Positions 33,992 through 45,495 of a DNA stretch of 64,000 nucleotides are shown one piece after another. Position 1 is the stretch's first letter, and each line of letters starts with the position of its first letter. The translations under genes were made by a program, and so were the position numbers. A model generated the notes under the pieces. The model saw nothing but the letters and a program-made list of their open reading frames with translations, ran no database searches and was not told the origin of the DNA. This DNA is from Pseudofabraea citricarpa (Eukaryota > Ascomycota > Leotiomycetes > Helotiales > Dermateaceae): assembly GCA_029641185.1 (NCBI GenBank), contig JAPWGK010000004.1, positions 1,178,001-1,242,000 of the forward strand, in the 5' to 3' direction.

Positions 33992-35541
33992 GACAACGCA
34001 CCAAGGTTAAAGTCTTGTCTGACCAGTTTCAGATGAAGATATTAAGATATGCTAATGGTATGGCAACTTTGATAGGCGAATCAATGAAGGATCGTTTTCT
34101 GGTGGAGATGTATGATGTATTTGTGGAGTTCAACCTCTGAAGAAGTAAGTCGACCATGATCGCCGCGGGCTACTTTAGTGGCTTGGAGTACAGGGGTTGC
34201 TCGCTTCGAAACTGCCGTCGGAATTATTTCCACGCTGAGGTACGAGATGGGAATTGGTATCTTCAGTCTGTAGATAAGATTTCAAGGGCAGATCTCATGA
34301 CAGTTCACATGCTATAATTATCAGTTTATCTACATCCACTGCTCAAATTCTCAAGAGGTTTTCTAACCAGAGTAGAAGAGACTTTTCGGCATGGATCCAC
34401 GTAGGGTACTCTCCTGAACCATGTGAGGACTGAGCCGATCGGTTCCGAAAAAAGTCAACTTAGCATTCACCTCCGGCAAACTCGAGGTGTGCATGTGTAT
34501 TCTTTACATTGATAATATCAAAAAACTTTTTGATTGCTAAGTTAGCCAGCTGAATCTGGAGATAATCTGTGATACCGCTCCTGAAGTTATACTCTGGTAT
34601 AACGTGTCTGGATTATCACAGGCTTGACAGCGAGTGCGAAAATATATGTCAAATACCGGAGGGGGAAAGAATCTACCAGAATTACATTATTTACTCGATT
34701 ATCAATCTACATTAGAAAAGAGCATATATGGTCAGCCACGATAGAAATCAATGAGGAGTCAACAATGGTTGTTGCAGCCGATCCAAAGCGTGTACAGCAT
34801 TGATAGCCTTGTACTAGTTGGGCCGCGGCCACTTTAAGTGATCTAGATGATAGAAAAAATCGCAAACTCTGCTGACAATCTGTATTACTTGTATCTTAGT
34901 TCTTAGGGCTTTAATTGCGCGGAATAATATTTCTGTGAGAGACATCTATGCTGTTGCTAGCCGCATTCTGGTTATTGGCTGAACTCTTGTTATCACCAAA
35001 GCACAACTGGGATAGTTCTCTAATTATCCGTTCTTGGGTTCTCCGTCTGTCTCCTGGCTATGCTAACTGTCTGGCTACTACACAGACACACATACCCTCT
35101 CTACTCTGCCTGATGTGGTTGAGTGGCCCGTCACTGAGATTTCTTTGCTTCATGATACTTCATCATGAGTTGAGCTTTTTTGAGGACATTCCTTGAAGTA
35201 ACGGGTAGTAAAGGAGAGAAGTTCGGACCTGCGAAGCATAGCAAAATTTGACCAGTTTGTGACAATTCACGTGATAAGTGCAAGTACGCCTTGGCAGCAC
35301 TACTGCAAAGTTGGTAACAAGACTCGGAGACTTCAAATTAAACATATATCATGAAGAGGTCGCCGACTGAAAACATGCGCTTCATGAGCAAATATTAAAG
35401 AATGCTGGTAAATCCTGCCCTTCAAAACACGTCATTTTAACCGATTATGATCTGCTTTCGCTTACCTGCAGTGCAACCCCTCGAGGCCAAGATGAGGGGA
35501 AGTCCAATTGATGTCTTTTCTCCATAACTCAAGTGTAAAAC
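33992..35541. promoter_or_regulatory. Divergent intergenic region between the Zn2Cys6 gene and the TenA fusion gene
   Basis: About 1.55 kb without a supported gene. It contains the nested inverted repeat at 34567-34621. Otherwise AT-rich sequence with short frames. Confidence 0.5.
34567..34621. repeat. Nested inverted repeats (possible hairpin or operator)
   Basis: Outer arms CTGTGATA (34567-34574) and TATCACAG (34614-34621) are perfect complements. Inside, GTTATAC (34586-34592) and GTATAAC (34597-34603) form a second hairpin with a four-base TCTG loop. The whole 55-base structure is nearly symmetric. Confidence 0.7.
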
Positions 35542-37131
35542 ATGGCTCCTCCAAACGTTCTTCTTATTGGGCCCTCGCACGGGTCTTCAGTTGCAGCGTG
35601 AGATTTTTGTATCGAATTGATTTTTCGTGCTAATAGAGATCGGTAGTGGTTTAGAGGCGGAACAGAAGATTTTGACAGCTCATGGGTGTAACTCCTGGAC
35701 GGCAGTCACGGAATTGACTGTCAAGACTTCCGAATCTGAGTTTGAGAACATCCCGACGCCGTTGAGCTTTCTCCAGAAGCAGATTGATGCTTGTTTCAAG
35801 GCTCATCCTATCAGCCTCATCAAAGCTAGTAGGTATATCCAAATGTAAGAAGTCTTGATGCTGAGTATTACCAGCTGGCACATCATCTGTTGAATTGTTT
35901 CAGGTCCTTCGAAACACATTGGAAGTACATAAGGGGGTCGAACTAATCCTCGATGTGAGAGAACCGCTGAGACCAGAAGCTATTGCCTACTTGAAGGAAG
36001 AGCTTCTTCCACAAACCAGACTGTTCTACTCATCAAGCGAGACAGCAAACTTGTTGCTAGAAGACCAGAAGCCATTGATTCTAGCCCCAGAGAATATAAT
36101 TGTTGTAGTGGATAAACATGCTCCTCCTGCAAAGTATGTTCGGCCGATCGAGGTGGAATTTCCCAAAGCTCAGTTGTTAGAATCCATACCATTCATTCCT
36201 GAAGTGAATGACTTGGTGCCGGGTGAGTCGAGTTGATTTCCTGCGGCTGTGGATAAAACATGATACTGATGATTACAGCGGCTATTACAGCAAACAAAGC
36301 GAAGGGGATGTCTGTCAATGATGCTATTACAGCTGGTTTCCAATTTGCCGCAGCGAGTCGCCCTAATATAAATCATGGGCACACCAATCTTTTGCACTCG
36401 ACATACAAGCTGCAGTTTGCGCCTGATAACTTTGTGGCTTATTTGCTCCAACGTCCGGATGTACAAGAGGCGTGGAAGCGTCATACGGAACACGAGTTCC
36501 TGTCCCGGCTTGCTGATGGTACCTTGCCCCTTGAGGCCTTCAAGTATTACCTAATACAAGACTATCTGTTTCTGATTCAGTTTGCAAGGGCCAACTCACT
36601 TGCAGCGTACAAGGAGAAGGATCTCGAAAAGATCGTGAGATCCTCCGAGATTGTTCTGCACATCAACCGAGAAATGGCTCTGCATCTCGGCTATTGCCAA
36701 GAATTTGGACTTTCAAAAGAAGACATTCTCAAGGTCCCCGAAAGTCAAGCGTGCACAGCATATACCAGATATGTGCTTGACATAGGTAGCTCCGAAGATT
36801 GGTTTGCGCTACAGGTCGCTCTGTCGCCTTGCTTGATTGGCTATGGAGTGATTGCGAGGCGGTTGTTTGATGATCCGAGGACGGTCAGAGAGGGCAACAG
36901 ATACTGGAAATGGATCCAGAACTATGTGGCTGATGATTATACAGAAGCAGTGAGTCTTGGAAGAGGTATGTGATGACTGTTTTGGTACGACTATTACTAA
37001 TACATCAAGCTTTGCTGGAAAAACATGCACAAAAGCAGTCGTCATCTCGTGTCGAAGAGCTCGTCGCAATATTTATCCATGCAACGAACATGGAAACAGG
37101 CTTTTGGGATATGGGTTATGAGAAGGTTTGA
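35542..37131 (+). CDS. ThiD-TenA fusion: degenerate HMP-kinase-like domain plus TenA/THI-4 domain
   Basis: Five exons, 35542-35597, 35647-35828, 35875-36222, 36279-36965 and 37010-37131, encode 464 residues. The C-terminal part (from about residue 245) is TenA: FKYYLIQDYLFLIQF supplies the Asp and Tyr, CTAYTRYVLD a Tyr, ALSPCLIGYG the catalytic Cys and Tyr, YWKWIQNYV another Tyr, and NMETGFWDMGYE the catalytic Glu. TenA hydrolyses aminopyrimidine products of thiamine breakdown. The N-terminal part follows the ThiD outline (GLEAEQKILTAHGC, later ITANKAKGMSVNDAITAG), but the substrate loop reads GPSHGSSVAAG instead of the family's SDPSGGAG-like pattern, and the GxGC anion-hole motif before ITAN is absent. 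So the kinase half is probably inactive. The yeast THI20 family has the same domain order; here the ThiD half is also short. Confidence 0.85.
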
Positions 37132-37902
37132 CGTATGTGCAATCTAGCCAGTCAACGACCTCTTCCATTTTCTCTCGTTGTAGTCATTGAGAAGGGGTTT
37201 ACTTGCCATCGCCACGCGACTATGACCTAATATCCAGAATAGCAGCGCTCGATAGTCCTAAATTGGATCAATAAAGACGCTCTTCAACACTTGTTGGCGC
37301 TAGATTTGAGATTTCGCGTCGAGGCTAACTTAGCTCAAGCCAGACTGCACCTTACCCCTTGGTCATTCTCCATTGTCTTCTGAAAAGCAACATAGATTCA
37401 ATGCCCCTGGATGATACAGACTTCCATGTGTGATTGGCTATAAATGAAGAGGGGTTTCTGGTCTGGCTGTGATGATCTGAAATGAGCAAGTGAGCACACG
37501 ACACATACAACGGTCATCACGTGATCCACCGGCCATGGGAAAGTGCTAAAGCTGATGACGCCGACTGGGATTGGCTTTTACCATCCCCGCTCGTCTTTGA
37601 AGACGTCCGGCATTCATTCATTCATTCCTTTTTATTGTCACTGAAAATTGCCGGCTACAGCGACTGCAACAATCATTATAATCCGTACACCTATCCTACA
37701 ACTATCTCTATCGCTCATTTGATTCTGTCGTTATCTGGACAGCCTCTGACGTCCATGTCCTTGCTTTAGCTCAGAGAGAACGGTCGACATCCAGCAAGAA
37801 CGAAGCATAGAACGATAAGGCCCTACGCGTCATACTAAGTCTTCGATTACCTGAAGCTTGCCCGCACAGCGCAATTGACTTGCGACGCTTCCGTGGTCAA
37901 TC
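37132..37902. other. Intergenic region between tandem genes
   Basis: Thiamine-gene 3' flank and CorA-like gene promoter. A short (ATTC)4 run lies at about 37613-37628. No thiamine riboswitch features were recognised upstream or downstream. Confidence 0.5.
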
Positions 37903-40640
37903 ATGTCAACACCTCCCAAGGCTACAGGGCCTTCGAGCTCAAATCCAAGCGGCGTGCCCGAACGACCACAGCCAACTGCTTTGCAGACAGCTCATGAGCA
38001 TGCAAGCACATCTACATTAAGACCCGAGGTCCCGGGCTCCTTAGCCGTGCCAGCCAAGAAGAAGAAGAAGCGCAGTGGAAAGAAGAAGCGGCCAAGAAGA
38101 CAATCGTTTGCGCTCTCGACAGAGGACGGCTCTGGCATGCCAGAAACAAGCCAATTGGGACTGGACGAACAAGCACAAAATGCTGCGCGGTCCAGCTTTT
38201 ATAGATTGCAAGGTGGAAATCTAAGCAATACAAGCATTGAAAGCGAGGCACTGCTTGACCACCGGTAAGAATGCAAAGTGCGCCACCTGAATTATACTGA
38301 TGGATAATAGAGAGCAGTCATCTATGAAACCAAGACGATCTTCTACAGTACAAGGTGCCTTCGGCTCAAGCATTTACGACAGCCCTAGTTCTTATCGTCC
38401 CGCATATGCCAACCCCTTTGTATCTTCTGATAGTACTAGTCGAAATAGGCCCAAGACGCCGAGATCTAGACGGAACAGTGGAGATGACAATGATGAGAGG
38501 GCGCCTTTGCTATCATCTTCTGGGCGGGCAAAGAGTTCTGCTGCAGGTTTAGGATACGGCTCATATGGGACCGAGAACAGACCGCTGAGATCAGAGCCAG
38601 CGAAGAGAAGGTCTTCTAGCAAATCATCTTCTAGGAGCAAGAGAAAGACTATCTTCGATAAGCAAAGCCCGAGCTTTCCAACAACAGCTGAGGAGTACAA
38701 TGTGAATTACCCTCCTTCCATGCCAGGCAGTCCTGACCTTGGGGCAATTGATCGAGATATGAGCTTTGGAGATATGCTTGTCCGTGATGAATTTGCACCT
38801 TCTCGGGCATCTCCACGCGGAGGAAGTATCTTGAGCTCCAATGCAATCGATGAAGGCTCTCGATCAGCATCGCCCAGACGAGATGCCAAGTTTGAGAGAA
38901 GACATACAATTGCTCTGCAAGCAGAGGAGGATGTTTGTTTTCCTATCGAAGGCATGTCAGAATTGGCCGATGAGGATGTTCATCAAAGGGACGGGCCATA
39001 TCGCCGTAGTGGGCGTAGAAGGAGGGGCAAGTGGCCCGATCTGGCTATGCTTGATGAATGGAGCAGGTTTGAGAAAGAAGGACGAAGTGAAGAGCGCAGA
39101 GCTAAAAAGATTACCGAACCGCAACTTATTGGAGGAAGGTTGAGACCTATTCACAAGGGATGGCATAGAGCTGAGGATGATGCTCCTTATCGGTTTACTT
39201 ACTTCAACGAAGAGTTCCAAAGCACCATTCACAGCCAGACAATTTCTGAGCTCGTGCAAGCAGGAGGGAGCTTCAAAGAACTTTTCATTCCAGATCCTCC
39301 TGTGTTGAGCGACAGTTCTGAGGACGAAGATGACGAGGAACAGATACATCACGATGATGCCTACATTCGCCATGTGCCAGGCAAAGATGGCGAATCAAGA
39401 GTACCAACTCGACAAGGCTCACTTATGGAGGATCCACGTCCAGACTCAAGACGTGGCGAATCTATGAAGGATACTGAAAGCAAGCCTGATTCGAACCGTA
39501 CTTCTGGCGAAGCAACTCCGAATGGCGCGGCCCGATCGCCTTCTAAAACACCTAATGGGAAAACAGAAAAGCCAAAGAGATACGGCGAGCGGCCAACATG
39601 GTGGCTCGATGTGTTATCCCCCACAGATGCTGAAATGAAGGTGCTTTCAAAGACTTTCGGAATTCATCCATTGACTGCAGAAGACATTATGATGCAAGAA
39701 GCACGGGAAAAGGTGGAGTTATTCAAGAATTATTACTTCGTCAATTATCGTTCATTCGAACAGGACATGAACAACGAGGACTTCTTAGAGCCAGTCAACA
39801 TGTACGTTGTTGTCTTCCGAGAGGGGGTTATAAGCTTTCATTTCTCTTTGACGCCACATCCTGCCAACGTACGTCGAAGAATTCGCCAATTAAAAGATTT
39901 CATGATTCTTTCATCGGACTGGGTCTCATATGCTATCATTGACGATATCACGGATGTCTTTGCTCCACTCATTCAGAATATCGAAGACGAAGTCGATGAT
40001 ATCGACGATGCTATTCTAAAACTACATTCGCCCGTGGAAGAAGAAAAGTCGAAATCGAACAACGAGAAGAGATCAGAAGTCGGTGATGGTACCTCGGGCG
40101 AGAGTGGGGGCGATATGCTTCGAAGAGTAGGTGACTGCCGAAAAAAAGTCATGGGTTTATACAGGTTACTGGGTAACAAGGCGGACGTCATCAAGGGGTT
40201 TGCTAAGCGATGTAACGAGCATTGGGAAATTGCACCTCGGAGTGAAATTGGTCTGTATCTTGGTGATATTCAAGATCACATCATCACTATGACCGGAAAT
40301 CTATCCCATTACGAGAAGTATGTCACCCCCAAAATTCTTTGATGCCTTTTCTAACAATTGCAGGATCCTCGCCCGCTCGCATGGGAATTACCTCGCTCAA
40401 ATCAATATTCGCATGAATGAGCGCCAAGAACAAACAGCCGACGTACTTGGCAAATTAACAGTTCTTGGTACTATTGTCCTTCCTATGAATATCATCACTG
40501 GTTTGTGGGGAATGAACGTTTGGGTTCCTGGGCAGGAATATGAAGGCGATCTAACCTGGTTTTGGTGTATCACGGCAGGATTGCTTTTCTTTGGTTTGGC
40601 TTGCTTCTATACTGCTAAGCTGCTTTATAAGATTGTATAA
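37903..40640 (+). CDS. CorA-family magnesium transporter, MNR2/ALR1 type
   Basis: Three exons, 37903-38264, 38311-40317 and 40364-40640, encode 881 residues. The first 500 or so residues are a low-complexity cytosolic extension rich in Ser, Arg and Lys (KKKKKRSGKKKRPRRQS), as in yeast Mnr2. The CorA domain starts near WWLDVLSPTDAEMKVLSKTF and GIHPLTAEDIMMQEAREKVE, continues through the long helices, and ends with two transmembrane helices joined by the diagnostic GMN loop (GLWGMNVWVPGQ). Mnr2 moves Mg2+ out of the vacuole while Alr1 works at the plasma membrane; the long basic N-terminus is compatible with either. The last exon carries the pore, so the splice at 40318-40363 is critical; it keeps the frame through EKILARSHGNYLAQ. 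Confidence 0.92.
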
Positions 40641-40779
40641 AAGAGAACGTAGGATCGGTGTATAACATAATATTAATTGTACACTGATGTGATGAGGGCC
40701 CAAAGTAGATAACAAAAAAATGCCCCATCTAATTCATTGAGCTGTAAGCCATCAGACTGGTGAACCTGAATTGGTCGGG

Positions 40780-41970
40780 CTAAATTAAGGACGATGGAAT
40801 CTTGGACTTTCCAGCAATTGTAACATCCTCCTCTAGGGCTTCCCAAAAACTTGGTGCTTGAGGTTTCCAACCCAACTTTTTTGCCCGTTCTGACTCGGCT
40901 CTACTATTGGATCCCCAGAGGTAGAGGACCAAACGAGGAAAGCTAGGCATCAGACCACCAAGTTGTTCTTTCGTCCAGGATACGGGCTTGCTTCCTTCAG
41001 GTAACCAGCCTTGTGCTATAGCAAGTTTATTGATGGCTTCAGCGGCATCAATCCACTTAACCTCGTCAGAGACCGCAAAGTAAAACCCCTTGGATTTATC
41101 AGCATGGTTATCAAAAGAACGTCTCAAAATTCCACACGTACCTCTTTACCCCATTGGGCACTTCCGCCTCCTTGGAGGGCCTGCTCAAGAAGAATGATAA
41201 ATATCTGCACCACATCATCAATGTGCGTCACAGCTCGGTAGTTCTGTCCCTCGCCAAGATAAAAGGCCTCCTTGTACTTTTGCAACACTTTCACGTATTC
41301 CGGTACCATAAACGTAGCTCGGTTTCCCGTTCCCTTGTGCTGGCCATAGATGTCTGGGGGGCAGATAATCGCAGTCTTTAAGAGGTCGTTTGATGCGTCC
41401 ATGATGTCGCGATCAAGTTTATGGTGCAATGCTTCATCTGGCAAGTTATAGATATCTTCAATCTCGCTGATGTCATTCCAGATATGCGGGTTTGCCTTGC
41501 CGTCCCAGGTTTGCGTTAGTTCGTCGCTGATACAGCCTGTTCCTGTCAGGTGGATTAGGAAACTGGGCGTGGTTTTCTTCTTCAAGCCGGATAGAATAGC
41601 AGCTACGCAGCCTGGGTGATCAATATCCCCCATATCTGATATTCACCAATCAGTAACTGTTCATTTGTTGAGAAAATATCCAAAAAGTTCTGCATTACGG
41701 ATCAGGATATCGGTCTCGTATGAGGCTTTCTCAATAACGTCAAAGGCATCGAAATCCCCAAGCACAATCTTCACTTGCGGATATGTGGTCTTGAAAGCAT
41801 CGGAGGGAGAACGGAGGAGTGCCGTGATCTCAAGCTCTGGGTGTGTCTTGACGATCTTTTCGAGTACACTGCCTCCTATGAACCCTGTTGCGCCAGTGCT
41901 TTAATCTAATTAGCTATGCTCGTTCCAATGCTGGAAGAGAAACTCACATGAATAAATTCTTGGGGGCCAT
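40780..41970 (-). CDS. NAD(P)-dependent epimerase/dehydratase-like extended SDR
   Basis: Four exons, 41970-41948, 41898-41699, 41635-41142 and 41088-40780, encode 341 residues. The first exon has only 23 bases; joined to exon 2 it gives MAPKNLFITGATGFIGGSVL, a perfect glycine-rich TGxxGxxG nucleotide-binding motif. The aspartate segment LGDFDAFDVIEKASYETDIL and HLTGTGCISD follow. Near the C-terminus, GEGQNYRAVTHIDDVVQIFI is the usual substrate-side motif of this group. No clear YxxxK is in its standard place: ALHHKLDRD occupies that region, suggesting an atypical catalytic site as in NmrA-like or nucleoside-diphosphate-sugar epimerase-like fungal proteins. Its substrate is unknown. It converges with the CorA-like gene, 139 bases between stops. 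Confidence 0.82.
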
Positions 41971-42796
41971 TTTTGCGGTTAGGAAATCAAAGGCTCAATT
42001 GGGATTTTCAAAAGTTATTCTGGAGTTTGCTTCTCTGCTTCTTCATATGCTACTTGGACATGACGTTGACGTGTGGGGTTTCGGCCTTAAGTGGTGGGAT
42101 ATTTGTCAGCCAGGCCATGTGGAGTTGCTTTGTAAGAGGCACAGGACTTGATGTTGTACTTGGCTAGATTTGAAATCAAGCTTTCATTGGTTATAACTAC
42201 GGGCTTTGCAGGACTCTGTTTGAAAAATCTATAAGTCTGGGTTAAGTCAGTAGGCACTAGCAACACCAATGGAAATGGCTTAGTCAGCTCATCGCCTGTC
42301 TGCGACAATGCTATCGCTTAGCAAGGAGTATCCAAGAAATACTATGAACATAGCTTGAATGATATAATACCACTTGGCAGTATAAGGGGATCGGTAAAAG
42401 AAGCTCGTGTATGTCATCACATAACTTAATCCTAAGTTTACCAGTAACTTTAAACACAAGCATGAGGCATCGAATTAGGTTCTTCTACGGTGCTTAACTT
42501 TTTTGCTCCAAATCTTCACAAGCCGCATCATGTCGCTTTCGCTTAAATGTGGTTATACTTTTTCTTGATTTTGACTTCCATGTTTATCTATGCGCTTAAT
42601 CTAAAGATAATGTCTACTGTATTTTGCTTTGTTATAACTCCCTTTCCCATTCAAGACAAAAGAAAATTCCTGTTGCTGCAATTTGCGTAATCCGTCGCTC
42701 CTCCTTGGCTTCATGCTGTATGCTGTCCTTTTTCCTATCCGTTCCTCTTCATCAACCTTGTACTTAAATTAAATCCTTTCAAGAAATTAAATCCTT
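41971..42796. other. Intergenic region between tandem minus-strand genes
   Basis: No gene seen. AT-rich from about 42,400. A 17-bp tandem duplication (AATTAAATCCTTTCA-type) lies at about 42766-42799, overlapping the 3' end of the ethylene-forming-enzyme homologue. Confidence 0.5.
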
Positions 42797-44093
42797 TCAG
42801 AGTGTGGCGCTTGCACTGGTTCCAGTGAAGGCCTCCTTTCTTAGGTCGTCTAACAATTCCATTCTGTTCTCGGTGTGGATACGCTTTGCCGTCACACGCT
42901 CGGGGTAGTTGCGCATGAACATGTTGGTGAAGTGAGTACCATAATGGATCTTCTCGTTGTACTCGGCAAGGGGCTCAACGACAGACGAGAAGTTTGGCTC
43001 GTGGAAATAAGCGAATGCGAATCGTTCCGAGGTGTTCAAGCCAACTTTGTGAGGGGTTGAGGGCAAGAAGTCATTGGTGAGGAATTGCATCATGTCACCT
43101 GCGTACTGTTAGACTATAATGTTTATGGGGCGAAATATTGTTGCACTTACCTGGGAATACAGTGAGGGTGTTGGGGACAGGAGGCACAAACAGCCACTTG
43201 TCATCATTCTCAGCAAGACCTGCTGCACTGCTCTTCCAGTTCTTGACATTCTCGCCTTCGATTTTTGGTCTGATGAAAAGACCACCGACATCATCCTGAC
43301 CAGCGATGACAAGAAGACCGTAATCAGTGTGCGATCCGATCCCGCGCCCTGTCTTTCCCTTTCCATTGGTCTTATCGACCTGTGGAAATCTCAAAACTCG
43401 CATGTGATGCCATCCATCCTCGGTCATGTTGATAAGAGTATTCGGGTCTTTCAAGCCAAGTCCCAAAGCTGTCAACTGCAGAAGTTTCTCGCCTGACTCG
43501 CCGAGGAGAGACATGAGTTGGTTCATCTTCTCCTTATAGACCTCATTGGGCCATGGGGTAGGACCGTGGCAAGGCCATTTGCTCTGAACTCGGCTATCTG
43601 TCTCAGGGAGGTCCTTTGTGACTGTAAAGATCTCAGAGTAATCAGCAATGCCATCGGTGAGTTCTTCGCCAGAAGCAATATAGCCAGCAAAGCTCTGGTC
43701 ATCGACATGAGTAGCCTTCTCTCTGAAAGGTCTCTGGAAAAACTCTTTTGAAGTCTGGAAGCACTCTTGTAGCATATCTTGCTGGCCTTGAGTCATCTGA
43801 ATTTGAAAGATTCCTGTTTTCCGCCATTCTCTAATCATGTCTCTGGCCATGTCATGATCGTTTGATGTTGCTCCAACTTTCTCTGGAAGCACAAATGTCT
43901 TTAGATGGCCGACACTGGCTTTGTGATGTGGAGGCATCTTGGCAGCAGCATTGGCAAGGAATTCGCTGCTGCTCGGGCCGGAAGCATGGGAGGCGTTCCA
44001 TATTCTTGCTGATGTGCTGAAAGATGTACGACTTTGATAGGTGACCAGTGTGGATGAGCGTTGGAAGCTCCTTTTAGCGACTAAGTTGAACAT
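42797..44093 (-). CDS. 2-oxoglutarate-dependent ethylene/succinate-forming enzyme homologue
   Basis: Two exons, 44093-43151 and 43098-42797, encode 414 residues. From about residue 60 the chain resembles the bacterial/Penicillium ethylene-forming enzyme (EFE) throughout. Recognisable elements: YIASGEELTDG (Glu and Thr of the arginine pocket), GWHHMRVLRFP (Arg), GIGSHTDYGLLVIA (HxD iron ligands and the following Tyr), TPHKVGLNTSERFAFAYFHE (distal His, 2OG-binding Arg) and THFTNMFMRNYPERVT (Arg of the arginine pocket). EFE turns 2-oxoglutarate into ethylene and CO2 while oxidising L-arginine. The first about 50 residues (MFNLVAKRSFQRSSTLV, then SRTSFSTSARIW) look like a mitochondrial presequence. 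A longer in-frame start at 44180 exists but would bury that presequence. Whether it makes ethylene cannot be told from sequence. Confidence 0.88.
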
Positions 44094-45363
44094 TTTGAGG
44101 TAGGAAAGTAGAACTGAAAGAAGATGATTAAGAAAAAGAAAAGAAGCTGATGGATGTGGGATGAAGTGAAGAAGTACCACAAGCTGAAGACGTCGATTTA
44201 TATCTTTGCAAAGACACCTTCACATGGGTGTATTTGAGGACTCTGCTTGTGTAAGGTTTGGCCCAAGTCCATGACATGCCCTCCATCTTGGCTTGGCACT
44301 TCAATTGCCGTGCAGCTGGCGAATACAAAGAGACTTTACTGTCGAGTTCGGCTTGAGTTTGAAAGTTACTCTGCGTACATTCTCGGGCTGAGTACTGATG
44401 CCAAGAAGACGACTCGAATAAGAGTATAGCTTTGTCATGCTCATGCGAATAGACAAGAAGGGGCCTGTCTTGAGGAAGCTTTGTTAAGCCTGTAAGCTCT
44501 ATACTTTGCATCTGAAGTAAGCCGCACAATATGTTTAGGTTATTGACGGCGGTACCGACACACCGCTGATGAGAATATGCTTGTTTGATCCTCATGGTTG
44601 TGTGTGTGTGGAGAGCAAGAGGGTGATTATCGGTGATTATTGACGGAATCAAACTTTACGATGCCCGTCGCTTCGCAGAATACTCCAAAGGTGGTATCAA
44701 AGGCATACAGTCGGACTTCTCTTCGGGCCTTGGTTTTGTTGCTCGTTTCCGTCTCTTTGTTGTGACCTCCTATCTTTCCCATCTTGAATGTCGATTATTT
44801 TTAAGCGACGGGTATAAATGAGTGAAGGATTTGGTCGCCAAAGCTTCAAATACAACCCCTGATGTTTTCCAATGATAATATGATTGAGTGTTAAGCATTG
44901 GCAAAACAGTTATTTTACTCGCAAGGAGGCGTTGTAAACCTCTGGCTGCAGGATTGGGTGTCACGATGTCGTGCTGTCCGAAGGAGCTGTATCCACACTT
45001 CGAACGCTCTAACAACTTCGCATGACCTTGCTCGCCAACTAATAATTGACTTTGCTATCAGATTAAGCGAACCCAAGCCTCAAAGCTGGTAAACCATCTC
45101 ATCTCAGACCGAAACTCAGAATGGCCTGTAGCCCAAATAATACGGTACCGTGAGCGCGGCGAGAGCTTCACTGCACTAGGGTTCTCGGGTCCATTTGACC
45201 GGCATTTTGGCAGCGGTATGCGGCTATACCAAGGAAGAATCTAGATCTAACACCGAAGTTAAGGCTGGATCTTCCGCTGCCCCATTATCTCCGCGTCTTC
45301 GGACATATTATGACGACTATAGCCTAGCCAGAATCACCCTTTAATTGTCTCTCGCTACTCCGC

Positions 45364-45495
45364 ATGTTGGTTCCTCGCTCCGTCATTCTTCTTGGGCTTT
45401 TGCTCGTTCAAGAAGGACGTTGCCAAGTTGTTAAACACACGGGTCGTGCCCTGTATCAGCAAGGAAACCTTAATCCTACAACGTCACGAGGCTGA
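45364..45495 (+). CDS. Small open frame with secretion-signal-like N-terminus
   Basis: A 43-residue peptide starts MLVPRSVILLGLLLVQEGRC, which resembles a signal peptide, followed by a short polar tail ending TTSRG at TGA. The same frame continues after the stop for over 30 codons with protein-like composition to a TAG at about 45594, and then again to 45676. It could be a small secreted protein, a decayed one with point-mutation stops, or chance. No family is recognised. Confidence 0.2.
   Translation: MLVPRSVILLGLLLVQEGRCQVVKHTGRALYQQGNLNPTTSRG

Noticed and set aside
44094..44652. 174-codon minus-strand frame upstream of the ethylene-forming-enzyme homologue
   Set aside because: Partly 5' UTR of that gene; no recognisable content and no joinable exon.
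45217..45282. Resemblance to the 5' half of a 5S rRNA gene (TATGCGGCTATACCA and CGAAGTTAAG)
   Set aside because: The 3' half is absent and the stems do not clearly pair; too short to call.
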